A DNA stretch of 64,000 nt, taken from NCBI GenBank assembly GCA_946965045.2, contig OX337231.1:1984001-2048000 (forward strand), given 5' to 3'. Each line of letters starts with the position of its first letter. The stretch's first letter is position 1. The DNA comes from Epithemia pelagica (lineage: Eukaryota > Bacillariophyta > Bacillariophyceae > Surirellales > Surirellaceae). Shown here in pieces: positions 10,914-20,877 of this stretch. The position numbers were made by a program, and so were the translations under genes. The notes beneath the pieces are model-generated. The model was not told where the DNA came from, searched no databases, and saw only the letters and a program-made list of their open reading frames with translations.

Positions 10914-12545
10914 TTAACTCTGAGAAAGAGAGTGCACAAACGAGCTCTCGGTCACCAACTTTTCCCAATCGGTCAGTTCCTGCAGTATCAAATCTTTGTT
11001 TCTCTTGAGGTCCGAACAACAAGGTAATAATTGTTCAACCATTAAGGTACGTTGATGATCTACCGTGTACCGCAAAGTAGAGACAACAAACTCACAACGA
11101 AACAAAGGGATTTCGTCGGCCAAGGCTTTGGCAACTCGCGGTTGATCAAAGCCAAGCTGAACTCGACTGACAACCTTGCCAAATTGACTTGGAGTCATCT
11201 GTTGCCACACTTGACTCCAGTCCGAGTCTCTAATTTTTCTTTCAATCATATCCAAATGAGAAACCGTGCCTTTCATTTCTCTCAACAAGACATCAAAAGT
11301 GGGTACTTCTGCAGATGGCGGAACGTTCACATCCGATTCAATTTCTTCCACAGGAGCCGATGCCACAGGAAGGACACTGGAACTCGGAATTTGAATTACA
11401 GGATAAATATCAGAATCAGGGACAACAATTGCCGGAGCTTGGACAATTCCCGGCGCACAGGGAGGAGGAGGTGTGTACACTTCATGTCCTTGTGAGGAGG
11501 GTTGTCCAATCCAGATTGGGATATAGAGGGAAGGATTCGAGATGCAACATCCAGTTTTTACCTCGACTTCGATCCTGTGGCTAACCGTTATCAGGTGTCC
11601 CGTGTAGGTATCTAGCACATTTGGTGGAATGATGAGTGTTCCTGGATGCGATCCATCGTTAATTTCACGGAACATGTCATGGATTTCATCCTGAATCAAC
11701 ATCGCATAGGACGAAGCTCTTGAGCGACGTTGGATATTACCCAATACGCTTGGGAATTCCACTGTAACAACATTCTTCTTGCATGTTTTAGATCGTCCAG
11801 AAGCCCGCCACTTTATTTCCTGACGCAATCTGGCTTCGATGCGATTGATATCGGAAGTCGAATAGTTCCGACAAGACAACGAAACAAAGCATTGCGATCC
11901 CGGAGAAAGTCGTGTATCTTCAACTTTTCCACCAAGCGATATACTTCCTTCATTGAAGCAACAGCAAAAATTCACGCGTTCATTCACAGGAGATGCAACA
12001 TGAGGAGACGGAGGAAGCTCGTCCATGGGCTTGGATAGGACATGGATCGGAATAGATTTATTGTAGTTCCACAACACCCCTGACCCTTTGAGAACCGCCT
12101 CTAGCTCATACGATATCATGCATTGGGATCCACAAGACGAGTGAAACTCCATGGATCCCGGAATATACTTCGGAATCTCGACCTCAAACGGAATCTGGTA
12201 CTGGCCGGGTAGTACGTTCCCTGTGTTGTCAATGAAAGAATTTTCTCCAAATGCTCCGGAACCAACTGGAAGATTTACATCAATGAGACATCTCTTTGAA
12301 CTCTCCGTAAGATTTAGTGTCCTCGTTCCGAGATCATCGCGGTCATTATCTCGATCGTCCTCGTCCGTCTCTTGGTAGACAATCTCCGTGTGTTCATGCC
12401 CTCGAAACCTTAGCTCCAGACTATTGGCTCGCACACTTCCTCGTTCGATAGACAGCAGGACATAACCCTTCATCCACGACCCTGCTTGGACATGGAAACT
12501 TCCTTTTTGCTGCTGGAGCACAATTTCGATCGTTGCTTGTCCCAT
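10914..12545 (-). CDS. Arrestin-domain protein (alpha-arrestin-like) with extra C-terminal domain
   Basis: Single frame of 543 residues from the ATG at 12545. Residues 1-165 match an arrestin N domain (MKGYVLLSIERGSVRANSLE; LPGQYQIPFEVEIP at about 112-125; PGSMEF). Residues 195-345 match an arrestin C domain, ending in the typical YTGHLITVSHRIEVEVKTG and IPIWIG strands. Such proteins act as cargo adaptors in membrane-protein trafficking and ubiquitination; no PPxY motif is evident. After a proline-rich linker, residues about 415-530 form a helical domain with repeated LxxxI...FD...R/KVAKAL...F spacing that recalls DUF4476, a weak match made by pattern. The last 20 or so residues are Ser-rich. 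Confidence 0.82.
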   Translation of the reverse strand: MGQATIEIVLQQQKGSFHVQAGSWMKGYVLLSIERGSVRANSLELRFRGHEHTEIVYQETDEDDRDNDRDDLGTRTLNLTESSKRCLIDVNLPVGSGAFGENSFIDNTGNVLPGQYQIPFEVEIPKYIPGSMEFHSSCGSQCMISYELEAVLKGSGVLWNYNKSIPIHVLSKPMDELPPSPHVASPVNERVNFCCCFNEGSISLGGKVEDTRLSPGSQCFVSLSCRNYSTSDINRIEARLRQEIKWRASGRSKTCKKNVVTVEFPSVLGNIQRRSRASSYAMLIQDEIHDMFREINDGSHPGTLIIPPNVLDTYTGHLITVSHRIEVEVKTGCCISNPSLYIPIWIGQPSSQGHEVYTPPPPCAPGIVQAPAIVVPDSDIYPVIQIPSSSVLPVASAPVEEIESDVNVPPSAEVPTFDVLLREMKGTVSHLDMIERKIRDSDWSQVWQQMTPSQFGKVVSRVQLGFDQPRVAKALADEIPLFRCEFVVSTLRYTVDHQRTLMVEQLLPCCSDLKRNKDLILQELTDWEKLVTESSFVHSLSQS

Positions 12546-13077
12546 GGTGAATCAGCGAGCTTATTCTGCTCTTGTTGGAATCTTTTGTGGTACCTTTCTT
12601 TGCCAAATCGTGGGGGGGAAGGAGCAAAAAAGGGGATGAACACCCCAAACCCCAAACTCTGGTCGTCATCGATTCTCCCCCCCCCAAACCCAAGACCCAA
12701 CAAAACCATAACCCTACTAGAGTAGAGACTGTCAAGTCGACCATCTCTGCTCTATCGATTCTCTTGATGACCCCGGCATCTGGAATGTGAGAGAGAACGA
12801 CTTGACAATATAAGAAGACAAGGACCTAAATAGTCGACACCACAATCAGAAACAACAAGGAACAAAGTTTGATTTTTCTCGGGGGGACTGAACCATCTCG
12901 CTATCTTTTTCTCGTTTCTGTAGTCTTACACCCTCATGACTCGTGTTGTTGTGGTGGCGCTATCAGTCATTTGACATCTTGGTTGTTGGTTATTTTTCTG
13001 CCGGTAAACACAAAAATCATAACTTTTCCGAGGACAAGGATCTTCGACGAGGGAAGAACTCCTTGTCAGAAGCAGCG
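12546..13077. other. Intergenic region with opposing G and C tracts
   Basis: This is the shared 5' flank of the divergent arrestin (-) and sulfotransferase (+) genes. It contains a G7 tract near 12604 and a C9 run near 12678, with GGGG/CCCC pairs between them, which could pair into a hairpin or form a G-quadruplex. The sulfotransferase frame is open upstream of 13078 but lacks an ATG. Confidence 0.5.
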
Positions 13078-14556
13078 ATGCCTGAACGATTTGTTGCCCC
13101 GATGACAACAAGGAGTTGCCGCCGATGTCGTTTGTCGTCGTCCTACTATTTCATGGGTCTGGCCACAACCTTGGTACTGGGTATTTATCTTTCGACTTCA
13201 GTTAAATTATGGGTCGTGTGGAGGCACCAGTTGCCTCTGTTGGAGTCGGCATCATCATCATCATCATCGCTTGCGTCCTTGATGCAGAAACAAGAAAATC
13301 TTCGTCCTTTGACGAAGAAGCCCACTCTTCAACACAAGGAGAACCATGATCGTCTACAAGAAAGTGCTGACATGACGAGAACAGGAAACGGTGCGGAGGT
13401 GCCAGATGACGAGTCGTCGTCATATTATTTGGATTCGCCATGGCAAAATGCCAGTGACTATCGGTATCGTCGCCAAACCTTGACAGGCGGCGGCGCCTTT
13501 GTCCACTTGGGCAAAACGGGTGGCAGTTCCTTGTCGGTATTGCTTCGTAATGGCTGCCATTCCTGGTTACCCCATCCCTGTCGTACTGCTATTGTCAACG
13601 AATCAGCCGCCAGTCATTGGATTGTGTCCTATTATCATGTCGCCGATATGGGTTTGTTACCACGATCACAACATGCAACCTACGTTATTTCGATTCGTGA
13701 TCCACTTCTACGCACACTATCAGCCTTACAGTATCATCATGCCCTTAATGTCCAAGCCCGAAACGAATGGGATACCATTCACCACAAATATCGACGACGA
13801 TATCAGACGGTTTGTCAAACATGTTTTCCGACACTGGAACACTTTGTCCGACACTTGGGGGATGACATTGATAAGAGCAATGACGTGAGTTTGGATTTTA
13901 CCTATCCCTTCGGAAAAAACGAAATGGAATTTCAACCTCCCCGCTCGTCTTGTACCGATTTTGTCCGTGCCCTTTTTCATGGCCGCGTCCGTCCCTTTAT
14001 ACACTTATACTTTAATTATCAACGCCTCCTAGAACTGTTGCCGTCACCGCAACAAGAAACCACCACCGCACTGTCGTCGTCCTCAGATGTGGTCTGGTTG
14101 GTGACGCGTCTGGAACATTTGTGGGAGGATTGGAAGGTCGTCAATCACTTTGTGGAAGAACACTATCCAGCAGTAACAACACAACAAGCTTACGATTCAT
14201 TTAGACAACAAGAAGACGATCCACAGGCTGCAACGGTCCATCATCATCATCATCATTCCAATCCGGACGAGAATCAAAATGACACAACGGCAGAGAACAA
14301 TGGCATTCACATTCGCAATACAGCACACTTGAACTTGCCAGTATCGCGAACGTTGTCGCCCTCGGCTCAAGCAATCTTGTGTCGAGCATTACAATCCGAA
14401 TACAATGCCTATTTTCAAATCCTCGGACAGGCACAAAATATCAATCGCGCAGATTTGATCCAAGCCTTGGTTACGGCACGACAAGCGTGTCCGCATGTGA
14501 CGGTAGATTTACAATTCTTGGCCCAGGCCGCGAAACACAAGCAAAACAAAGGTTAA
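13078..14556 (+). CDS. Type II membrane sulfotransferase
   Basis: 492 residues from the ATG at 13078 (MPERF). An upstream extension lacks an ATG. A short basic N-terminus and one transmembrane helix (about 20-45) suggest Golgi type II topology, followed by a Ser-rich stem. The catalytic region opens with FVHLGKTGGSSLS (about 138-150), the 5'-phosphosulfate (PAPS) binding loop, and about 50 residues later has YVISIRDPLLRTLSAL, the 3'-phosphate binding element with the conserved Arg and Ser. A six-His tract lies in a late linker. It probably transfers sulfate from PAPS to a glycan; the acceptor is unknown. Families of such enzymes are expected in organisms making sulfated polysaccharides. Confidence 0.8.
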   Translation: MPERFVAPMTTRSCRRCRLSSSYYFMGLATTLVLGIYLSTSVKLWVVWRHQLPLLESASSSSSSLASLMQKQENLRPLTKKPTLQHKENHDRLQESADMTRTGNGAEVPDDESSSYYLDSPWQNASDYRYRRQTLTGGGAFVHLGKTGGSSLSVLLRNGCHSWLPHPCRTAIVNESAASHWIVSYYHVADMGLLPRSQHATYVISIRDPLLRTLSALQYHHALNVQARNEWDTIHHKYRRRYQTVCQTCFPTLEHFVRHLGDDIDKSNDVSLDFTYPFGKNEMEFQPPRSSCTDFVRALFHGRVRPFIHLYFNYQRLLELLPSPQQETTTALSSSSDVVWLVTRLEHLWEDWKVVNHFVEEHYPAVTTQQAYDSFRQQEDDPQAATVHHHHHHSNPDENQNDTTAENNGIHIRNTAHLNLPVSRTLSPSAQAILCRALQSEYNAYFQILGQAQNINRADLIQALVTARQACPHVTVDLQFLAQAAKHKQNKG

Positions 14557-15133
14557 TGTCATGAGAACGGCAGGAACAAAATGACGAAAGAGACTGCATG
14601 GGAATGGAAAAAGGTGGTTGCTATACCTTTTCCCATTCAAAAACAGAAGTTACATGATTGGATGCAACAGTCGTCTACTCTTTCCTGGCAAGTTACCATT
14701 GGGATACTCATGGCAGAAGAACGGCAGAGAAGTGGAACTTTCTCTGTCCATTCACCCATGTTTGGTTTAGATGAAATGTCAGTTGTGTAAAAAGAGGCAG
14801 TGCGCTTGGTAGGATTCTAGGTTATGATGTCATGCCCTGAAATGGACGATGTAAGTTTTCTAGGTAGATACATGGGCTGAAGAAGCAGAGACCACCACTT
14901 TTCTGTCATGAACTTGCAATACCAAGAAACATGTAATTTTCATAGGAATATGTAGAGTAGGTAGCTCTTTGCAGGATTAAATCGACCCGGAGGTGGTACA
15001 GGCTGCCATGCTATTCATTGATGATGATGTCATTCATGAATCAGTCTCTCCCTACACTTTTTTACGAACGTCAACTTCCAAACTTGCTTTCGACTCATTC
15101 ATTCCCACAATAATCGATCAAGTGAAAAGAACC
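14557..15133. other. Intergenic spacer
   Basis: 577 bp between the sulfotransferase stop and the next credible start. A 69-codon ATG frame at 14581 has no recognisable features and is not called. The open frame of the next gene extends back to about 15008 by ATG, but the start at 15134 is preferred. Confidence 0.4.
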
Positions 15134-15832
15134 ATGAGAAACATACGAAGAACAATCCTATTCGTGGCCTTAGCCGCTCTCATTTCCATCGAAGAGCGAA
15201 GACACATGGGTGGACTATTCACAAGTGTTGAGGCTTTCGTAGTACAGCCATTTCGCGGTCGTCATCAAAGACCCGTCTTCGCCGAAACATCAACGGATCT
15301 ACCTGACATCGTTGACATGAAAGCTGGGCAAATGCGAAAAGAACTTGAATCGTACGGGATATCTACAAAGTCTTTCCTGGAGAAAAGTGAATTGATGGAA
15401 GCCGTGAAAAAGGCACGAGCAGAAGGAAAGACTCCAGTCAACGGAAGTGGAACGTCATCTTCGCCGTCGACGTCGACGACCACTCCCAAAAAGGAGCCTG
15501 TCAATGGAGAAACACAAGATTCATCGCAATCACGAACTGAAAAGATTGAAAAAGAAATGGAAAAGGCCAGGGGAATGAGTGTCGCAGATTTGAGAAAAGA
15601 GCTGACTAGCCGTGGAGTCTCGACCAAGTCGTTTTTTGAAAAGAGTGAATTTGTCAAGGCCTACGCAGAAGCTGTCGTAGACGGAACGAAAACGCAACAA
15701 TCCAGCCCTCCCAAAGAAGAGGAAGTGTTTGATCCAGCGTACCTAGATGTGACAGTGCAGAAGATGGGCCGACAGGACCAGCAACGATTGTTGCAGGGTG
15801 GTCGCGTCATCGATATCAAGTTGAAGAAGTAA
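15134..15832 (+). CDS. Secreted or plastid protein with two SAP-like repeats
   Basis: 232 residues from the ATG at 15134, chosen because it directly precedes a hydrophobic signal peptide (TILFVALAALISI); upstream in-frame ATGs would bury it. The cleavage region SVEA-FVVQPF fits a plastid ASAFAP-like motif. Two related segments, about 62-94 and 148-182, share the pattern M-x-x-x-(Q/D)-(M/L)-R-K-E-L-x-S-x-G-(I/V)-S-T-K-S-F-(L/F)-E-K-S-E, a SAP or ARMET-C-like helix-turn-helix seen in several algal plastid and ER proteins. They are separated by a Ser/Thr/Pro linker. The C-terminus is charged. Molecular role is unknown; DNA, RNA or protein binding are all possible. Confidence 0.7.
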   Translation: MRNIRRTILFVALAALISIEERRHMGGLFTSVEAFVVQPFRGRHQRPVFAETSTDLPDIVDMKAGQMRKELESYGISTKSFLEKSELMEAVKKARAEGKTPVNGSGTSSSPSTSTTTPKKEPVNGETQDSSQSRTEKIEKEMEKARGMSVADLRKELTSRGVSTKSFFEKSEFVKAYAEAVVDGTKTQQSSPPKEEEVFDPAYLDVTVQKMGRQDQQRLLQGGRVIDIKLKK

Positions 15833-15972
15833 CTCGGGTCAGCGTAACGACCCCTCCGTTATGATGGCGTGCCCTGTACACTAGTGAATATGAGAGAAAA
15901 GTATAACTTAAATTGATTTGTTGGTGAAACCATCCATGACATGGCTTGACGCATGTATGTGTTCAAGTTTGG

Positions 15973-17022
15973 TTACCGAAAGGCGATGACCATGGCTCGT
16001 AGTTCACAGTTACTGTAATCCGCACGGAGGCTGGCGGCGAAATCGTCGTCTCCCATATACCTAACCACAGGGACATTTTCTTTGACATCTTCTGCTCGTT
16101 TATCGAGAACCTGTTGGACATTAGTGGAATAACCAATTCCAAAGTTCCACAAAACTCGAGAAAAGGCTCGATGAGAACACAAACAAATGTGATTCTCGGG
16201 ACGTGCTGCCAAGAAATCGACAAAGAAAGACCGAGCCCGTTGTGCCACCACGTGGACTTCTGCCGATTCTCGGTGTGCTGTATAGTCGGTGTCCGAACCA
16301 AGAGATGATTCGTATCGATGCCAGATTGAATCGTGCTCATCGTCGACAAAGGAGAAGTCCACCATGTCACCGAACTCCTTCTCGAGTTCAGACACACTTC
16401 TCCGTCGATCACAGTTGTAGTTGACAGTTTCTCGAATACCATCATGCGCCACAACAGGAGGAACAGACGGTTTGTCATCACCCAATACAGGTTCCAGCGA
16501 CATGAGGGCTGTCTGCATGCATCTCGTCAACGGTGATGTTACTACAAGTTCGACGTTCTCGCGCAATTGTGATAGGGCAAGATCCTCGTCCTGACTCGCT
16601 AGACGGATTCTGTCGGCGAGCTCACGGCATTGGGCCTGTCCTTTTTCTGTCAAGCGAGCATCAAAGTTGACAATGTCTTGATATTGCATGTTCACATTAT
16701 GGGTTCCTTCTGCATGGCGAATATAGTATATGGTCTTGACAGCAGAGTAGTCTTTGGACAAGGCAGAGAGATCTGACTCCAAGGGATAAATGTCGACGGT
16801 ATGCCGGGGGGAAGATTCGGCATTCGATGACGGAATATTTTCAGAGTTGGTGGAAGTGCTGCTCAGTCGTGCCACCATTTTGGACGAGAGCGACGAGAAA
16901 GATGGCGAAAGCCTGCAATGATTTGAAAAGATATTCCTCACAGCCGAACTATCGCAGAGTGCACAAGACGACAATCTAGCTTGTAAAGCAGCTGCACAGA
17001 AGACGAATGCTTGGTTTCTCAT
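15973..17022 (-). CDS. Histidine phosphatase (phosphoglycerate mutase-like) family protein
   Basis: 349 residues. The family signature IRHAEG lies at 100-105, with His102 the expected phospho-acceptor; the second Arg is in SPLTRCMQT, and the distal catalytic His is in CLCSHRAF near 295. REETVNYNCDRR-like sequence after the TSPLTR segment resembles the branch of plant and fungal phosphoglycerate-mutase-like proteins (IRETVNYNCDRRRS). The first ~90 residues are Ser-rich with a hydrophobic start and probably a targeting sequence; organelle is unclear. The substrate cannot be assigned from sequence. It is convergent with the SAP-repeat gene. Confidence 0.85.
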   Translation of the reverse strand: MRNQAFVFCAAALQARLSSCALCDSSAVRNIFSNHCRLSPSFSSLSSKMVARLSSTSTNSENIPSSNAESSPRHTVDIYPLESDLSALSKDYSAVKTIYYIRHAEGTHNVNMQYQDIVNFDARLTEKGQAQCRELADRIRLASQDEDLALSQLRENVELVVTSPLTRCMQTALMSLEPVLGDDKPSVPPVVAHDGIRETVNYNCDRRRSVSELEKEFGDMVDFSFVDDEHDSIWHRYESSLGSDTDYTAHRESAEVHVVAQRARSFFVDFLAARPENHICLCSHRAFSRVLWNFGIGYSTNVQQVLDKRAEDVKENVPVVRYMGDDDFAASLRADYSNCELRAMVIAFR

Positions 17023-17300
17023 GGCATTACGAGTGCTATTGCACCCCAGCTCAAGAAAAAAACTGACGACACAGGAGAAGCCAATGAACGGGACTAACTG
17101 CTCTGAATCACGGACAAAATTCAGCTAAGTTAAAAGAGGGGTAGATCGTTTCATCGAGGGGCAATCTTCTGAAAATCTGCTACTAATTAGGGGCCACCCC
17201 TACATTAGTTTCATCATGGTTGCTGCCCGTTCGATGGGATGGTCGGTTGTCGATGCCGACGGATGAAACTGTAACCTGTAGAACTCTATTGGGGTATAGG

Positions 17301-19154
17301 ATGGTATTTGTTCGGATCTCAACGGCATCCACCGTCGCGGCGCTGTTGCTCTTCCATCTGACTGGGGCTGGGGCAGAATCACCGCATATTCCAACGCAAG
17401 GTCGACGTCAACGTAGACGATATCTATCCGGGGGACGACGAGGGGAAGCGGCTCTACTCGCATCGAACAGACCCCATCATTTCATTACTCCGGAATTTGC
17501 CATTTCAGATGACTTTCTCAAAGCTTTGGTTCCAGGGGAGCAAATCGAAAGAGACAAAGAGCCCCCAGCAGATGGTGATGGCGAGGAGGGGATTTCGGAC
17601 GAAGAAGAAATAAGGTTGTTAGATGGTATGGACGCGTCGTGGAAGGACTCTTTCTTCAAATCGATGAGACCAGCTGTACCAGAAGCTACGTCTGAAGAAG
17701 CGTCTTCTCCTGCAAAGGATGACACTACAACTACAGAAGTCCCTTCCACCTCTTCTGAGTTAGAAAGTCAACCACAATCTACCGATGCTGGTACGAATCA
17801 GACGAGTTTGAACCCAATTCGCACAAGGAAAATAGTCAAGCTATCTAGCGCCAATGCAACAAAACCAGCTTTAGAAGGAACATCTACACATGCAACAGAC
17901 AAGCGCTCTCGAATGGCTTCTTTCGCGAGCGCTATCACTGCAGTAATTCGTGAAGTGCGTCCTATCTTTCGATTCAGCGGTGCAAAACCATCGACTGTAA
18001 AGATTCAAGTTAGTTCGGATGAATCGGGCACCCCATCTCAAGTTGGATCACAGTCTGCAGATTGGCGACAAAGCTCGTTGTGGAGAGAATTCTATGAAAC
18101 TCAATTCACTAGCTCAAGAACCCACATCGATGACAACTTGGCTGAGGCTGTTGTGGATCCCAAATCGCTGTTTTTCGTCACCGGGGCGGTTGCAAAAGCA
18201 GTGACATCGTTGTCGTTGGCTTTTTCAGGAACTTTAATGTTGTTGCCTCCAATGATTTTTGCAAGACGAGTCTTGGCCTACCTTGCATATGGCATGTCGG
18301 ATTGGTACACCGGCAGGTACCTTCGAACCACGTACCGTCAACTGGAGAGCCAATATTGGAGATACTACCAAATCCCTGCGACGTTGCGATCCGTTGCGAG
18401 ATCATTGATTCTTTGGATGACCATGTGGACCATTGGACATAGTCTCGAGGTACTCCTCTATGACCTGTGCTCGGTTGAATCAGGAGGTTGCAAAGTGTGG
18501 TGTGCAATGATATGGATAGCTGCCGTAGTTGGTGTTGGAGAAATATTTGGGCGATACATTGGAAAATGTGAAACGCCTTTGATGATTCAAATATCACCTT
18601 GTGAAAAGAGGGAACGAAGAGTCCCACCCCATCGCCAATTCTTCCGTCCTCGTTTCTTACTGAAACTACTCCGAGATCCAGACTCTCTCATTCGTGACAT
18701 TGCGTCAAAAGAAGACGCGTTACGGCCGTTCGACCCAAATCCGTTGCTCTTTCCATCGACGTGGCAATTCTTTAGATTCCTACAGATGATTGCCGTAGCG
18801 AAAGAAATGGCTGTGAGCAGCGACGCAATGCATTCCATGATGCGTCAGGTGCTGATCCAGGAGGTCTTGCGAGAGGAATGGTATCGAGTTCTCATGCTCG
18901 AAAAACGCGTTGCATTGGGGATTGCAGTTGTAACACTCTATGGGCTGTCCACTTTGGCTCTATTTTTCACAGTTGGGGAAGTGAGTGGACCGTCTGTTAT
19001 TTTTATTTTGCCTTCTTTGCTCGGTGCTCTGGTGTCTGGATGGATGAACGTTTTTGTGTACTTTGAAAGAAGAGCGAAAAACTCAACAAGAAAGTCTGAT
19101 AACAAAGGTGTTAACGATAGAGTTCATCGAAGAAACGTTAAAAGGATTGAATGA
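17301..19154 (+). CDS. Unknown membrane protein with signal peptide
   Basis: 617 residues from the ATG at 17301, which starts a hydrophobic signal peptide (VRISTASTVAALLLFHLTGAGA); in-frame ATG 17253 is the alternative. Residues up to about 300 are Ser/Thr/acidic and low in complexity. The conserved-looking part has hydrophobic helices around 290-325 (AVAKAVTSLSLAFSGTLMLLPPMIF), 385-410, 435-460 and a hairpin near 555-605 before a basic tail. I recognise no family. Its stop codon ends one base before the stop codon of the PhoD-like gene on the other strand. Confidence 0.6.
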   Translation: MVFVRISTASTVAALLLFHLTGAGAESPHIPTQGRRQRRRYLSGGRRGEAALLASNRPHHFITPEFAISDDFLKALVPGEQIERDKEPPADGDGEEGISDEEEIRLLDGMDASWKDSFFKSMRPAVPEATSEEASSPAKDDTTTTEVPSTSSELESQPQSTDAGTNQTSLNPIRTRKIVKLSSANATKPALEGTSTHATDKRSRMASFASAITAVIREVRPIFRFSGAKPSTVKIQVSSDESGTPSQVGSQSADWRQSSLWREFYETQFTSSRTHIDDNLAEAVVDPKSLFFVTGAVAKAVTSLSLAFSGTLMLLPPMIFARRVLAYLAYGMSDWYTGRYLRTTYRQLESQYWRYYQIPATLRSVARSLILWMTMWTIGHSLEVLLYDLCSVESGGCKVWCAMIWIAAVVGVGEIFGRYIGKCETPLMIQISPCEKRERRVPPHRQFFRPRFLLKLLRDPDSLIRDIASKEDALRPFDPNPLLFPSTWQFFRFLQMIAVAKEMAVSSDAMHSMMRQVLIQEVLREEWYRVLMLEKRVALGIAVVTLYGLSTLALFFTVGEVSGPSVIFILPSLLGALVSGWMNVFVYFERRAKNSTRKSDNKGVNDRVHRRNVKRIE

Positions 19155-19155
19155 T

Positions 19156-20649
19156 TCAATCATACTTCACTTTTTTGTTCCGATAAATGTACAACAACGC
19201 AAAAATCGGTGTGAGAAACGGTGCCATACCAATCGCTGCTCCGAAAACTGCGGCGCTAACAGTTCCAAAGAGCTTAACGGGTGCAGGCATTGGTCCTTGA
19301 TTGGGGAGACAAATCCAATCGTCTTCTTTTGGGACATTACTGTGCCTGTTGATGGTATCAAAGCGACGCTGGAAGTCCCCTGATTGGAGTTTCCCAGTTG
19401 GTTTCGAAGCCGTCGAGAGCGTGTCAAAGTCCCAACGCATGCTCAATAGAGGAGGTTGCCCAATGTCAGGTCCAAGAATTCGAATGGTCACTTGTTCTGC
19501 CTCCCAATCAAATTCAAACTCGCCAAAATTCAATCCCAGACTGTATTGGGTTCGTCGTTTGGCTCCTTCGAACCTTGGCCCAGTGTAATCAATGAGATCT
19601 CTCCATCCGTGATTAATGTGTGCCAAGTGCATGGCTATGGAAGACACCCACTGCAGGTAGGGTGATCTGCAAGCAATGGAATTCGCCACAAACGGGCAAT
19701 TTACCGTGCCCCACGAGTGTGTCATTCCACTAGAAGTGACTTCCACCAGAGACCGAAGTGGTCCGTCTACGTCATTGGGACGTTTGCAGTCACGCCTAAG
19801 GAACTCCGCCATGTGAACATCTCCGGAAACAAGAATGGGCGCTTTCACATGGGACTGCAACAGATTTTGATAGAGGCGGTGTTGCGACATTGGAAAACCA
19901 CCCCAATCTTCAATGATGTTACCGTCAAACCATCTATCATGATGAACTTGAAGTCCGTTCACAATTATATTTACGCGAGCAGTGGATCTCCCCAAAGCTC
20001 CCTCAAACCATTGCCATTGCTCCTCTCCTAAGAAATCACCTCCAAAGTCTCCATCATAGTTCTGAAATCCAGGTGACCACGGAGTTTTATTGTATCGAAC
20101 GTCAAGCAGAAAGATTGCAACAGACTTGTCAGAGAGGTTCGGTTGTGCGTTTGACGCCGACACAACGTCGGGGTCAAGGCCGGCTTCTTCGTCTGAAAGC
20201 AGAGGCTCATCTTTTGTAAAATCGAATACAACAACTCCATACACTCCCTTGCCTTCTCTTGCACGCTTGGCCATGAGCGTCCATTGAATGTGGGAGGACC
20301 GTTCCAGAAAGTCCACAAAGAAACCAGCAGATTCTTTCTTGTGGGGGTACTCTCTGTCGCCATTATTCAATCCGTAGTCGTGATCATCCCAAACGCCCAC
20401 TACTGTTATATTTTGCTCCAAGAACTGTTGATAGCCTTTGTTTTTGAGCTGATCTTGATAGGATTTCTCGAGAATCTCGGGCGTGGCGGCAATTTCTTTG
20501 CCATGAATCTTCCGATCGGAATAGACAGCATCACCACCCCAAATCCAGGCTGTGGCATTTCTGGAAATTATCGCTGGCCATAATGGCTGGTCCCTATGTT
20601 GACTGTTGCAGGAGCCAAATACGATACGAGGACGATCCTTGTCCTCCAT
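19156..20649 (-). CDS. PhoD-like metallophosphatase with C-terminal membrane anchor
   Basis: 497 residues. PhoD/alkaline-phosphatase-D-like motifs: FGSCNSQ (11-17), WGGDAVYSD (37-45) and WDDHDYG (87-93) for metal binding, LLDVRYNKTPW (181-191), and VSGDVHMAE (274-282). No signal peptide is evident at the N-terminus, but a hydrophobic helix lies near 463-490, so it may be tail-anchored. Such enzymes hydrolyse phosphate esters, often under phosphate limitation; substrate and compartment are not known. It is convergent with the unknown membrane-protein gene, one base apart, and divergent from the palmitoyltransferase gene with 228 bp between start codons. Confidence 0.88.
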   Translation of the reverse strand: MEDKDRPRIVFGSCNSQHRDQPLWPAIISRNATAWIWGGDAVYSDRKIHGKEIAATPEILEKSYQDQLKNKGYQQFLEQNITVVGVWDDHDYGLNNGDREYPHKKESAGFFVDFLERSSHIQWTLMAKRAREGKGVYGVVVFDFTKDEPLLSDEEAGLDPDVVSASNAQPNLSDKSVAIFLLDVRYNKTPWSPGFQNYDGDFGGDFLGEEQWQWFEGALGRSTARVNIIVNGLQVHHDRWFDGNIIEDWGGFPMSQHRLYQNLLQSHVKAPILVSGDVHMAEFLRRDCKRPNDVDGPLRSLVEVTSSGMTHSWGTVNCPFVANSIACRSPYLQWVSSIAMHLAHINHGWRDLIDYTGPRFEGAKRRTQYSLGLNFGEFEFDWEAEQVTIRILGPDIGQPPLLSMRWDFDTLSTASKPTGKLQSGDFQRRFDTINRHSNVPKEDDWICLPNQGPMPAPVKLFGTVSAAVFGAAIGMAPFLTPIFALLYIYRNKKVKYD

Positions 20650-20877
20650 CTTGGTCGATGGCCTCGGCGCACCTGTTTTGTGGAGATTCGTTGAATGGAA
20701 AATAAATGCGGCGATTCAGACCGATACTCCTCATCGCTCGCCATTTCTCTTTCCATCCGTTTTGTGTATGGTCAGTTCGTTGTCAGTTGTCATTTTCCTG
20801 ACATGTCAACAGCAACTTTCAGTGGTCCCCATTCTCCTTCTCCCTGAAGCAAGGACGGAGGAGTTTATGCTCAAGCC

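Noticed and set aside
14245-14262. Six-His tract as a metal-binding domain in the sulfotransferase
   Set aside because: A (CAT)n-type repeat in a low-complexity linker outside the catalytic motifs.
14581-14790. 69-codon ORF after the sulfotransferase gene
   Set aside because: Short, in the likely 3' UTR, and nothing recognisable.
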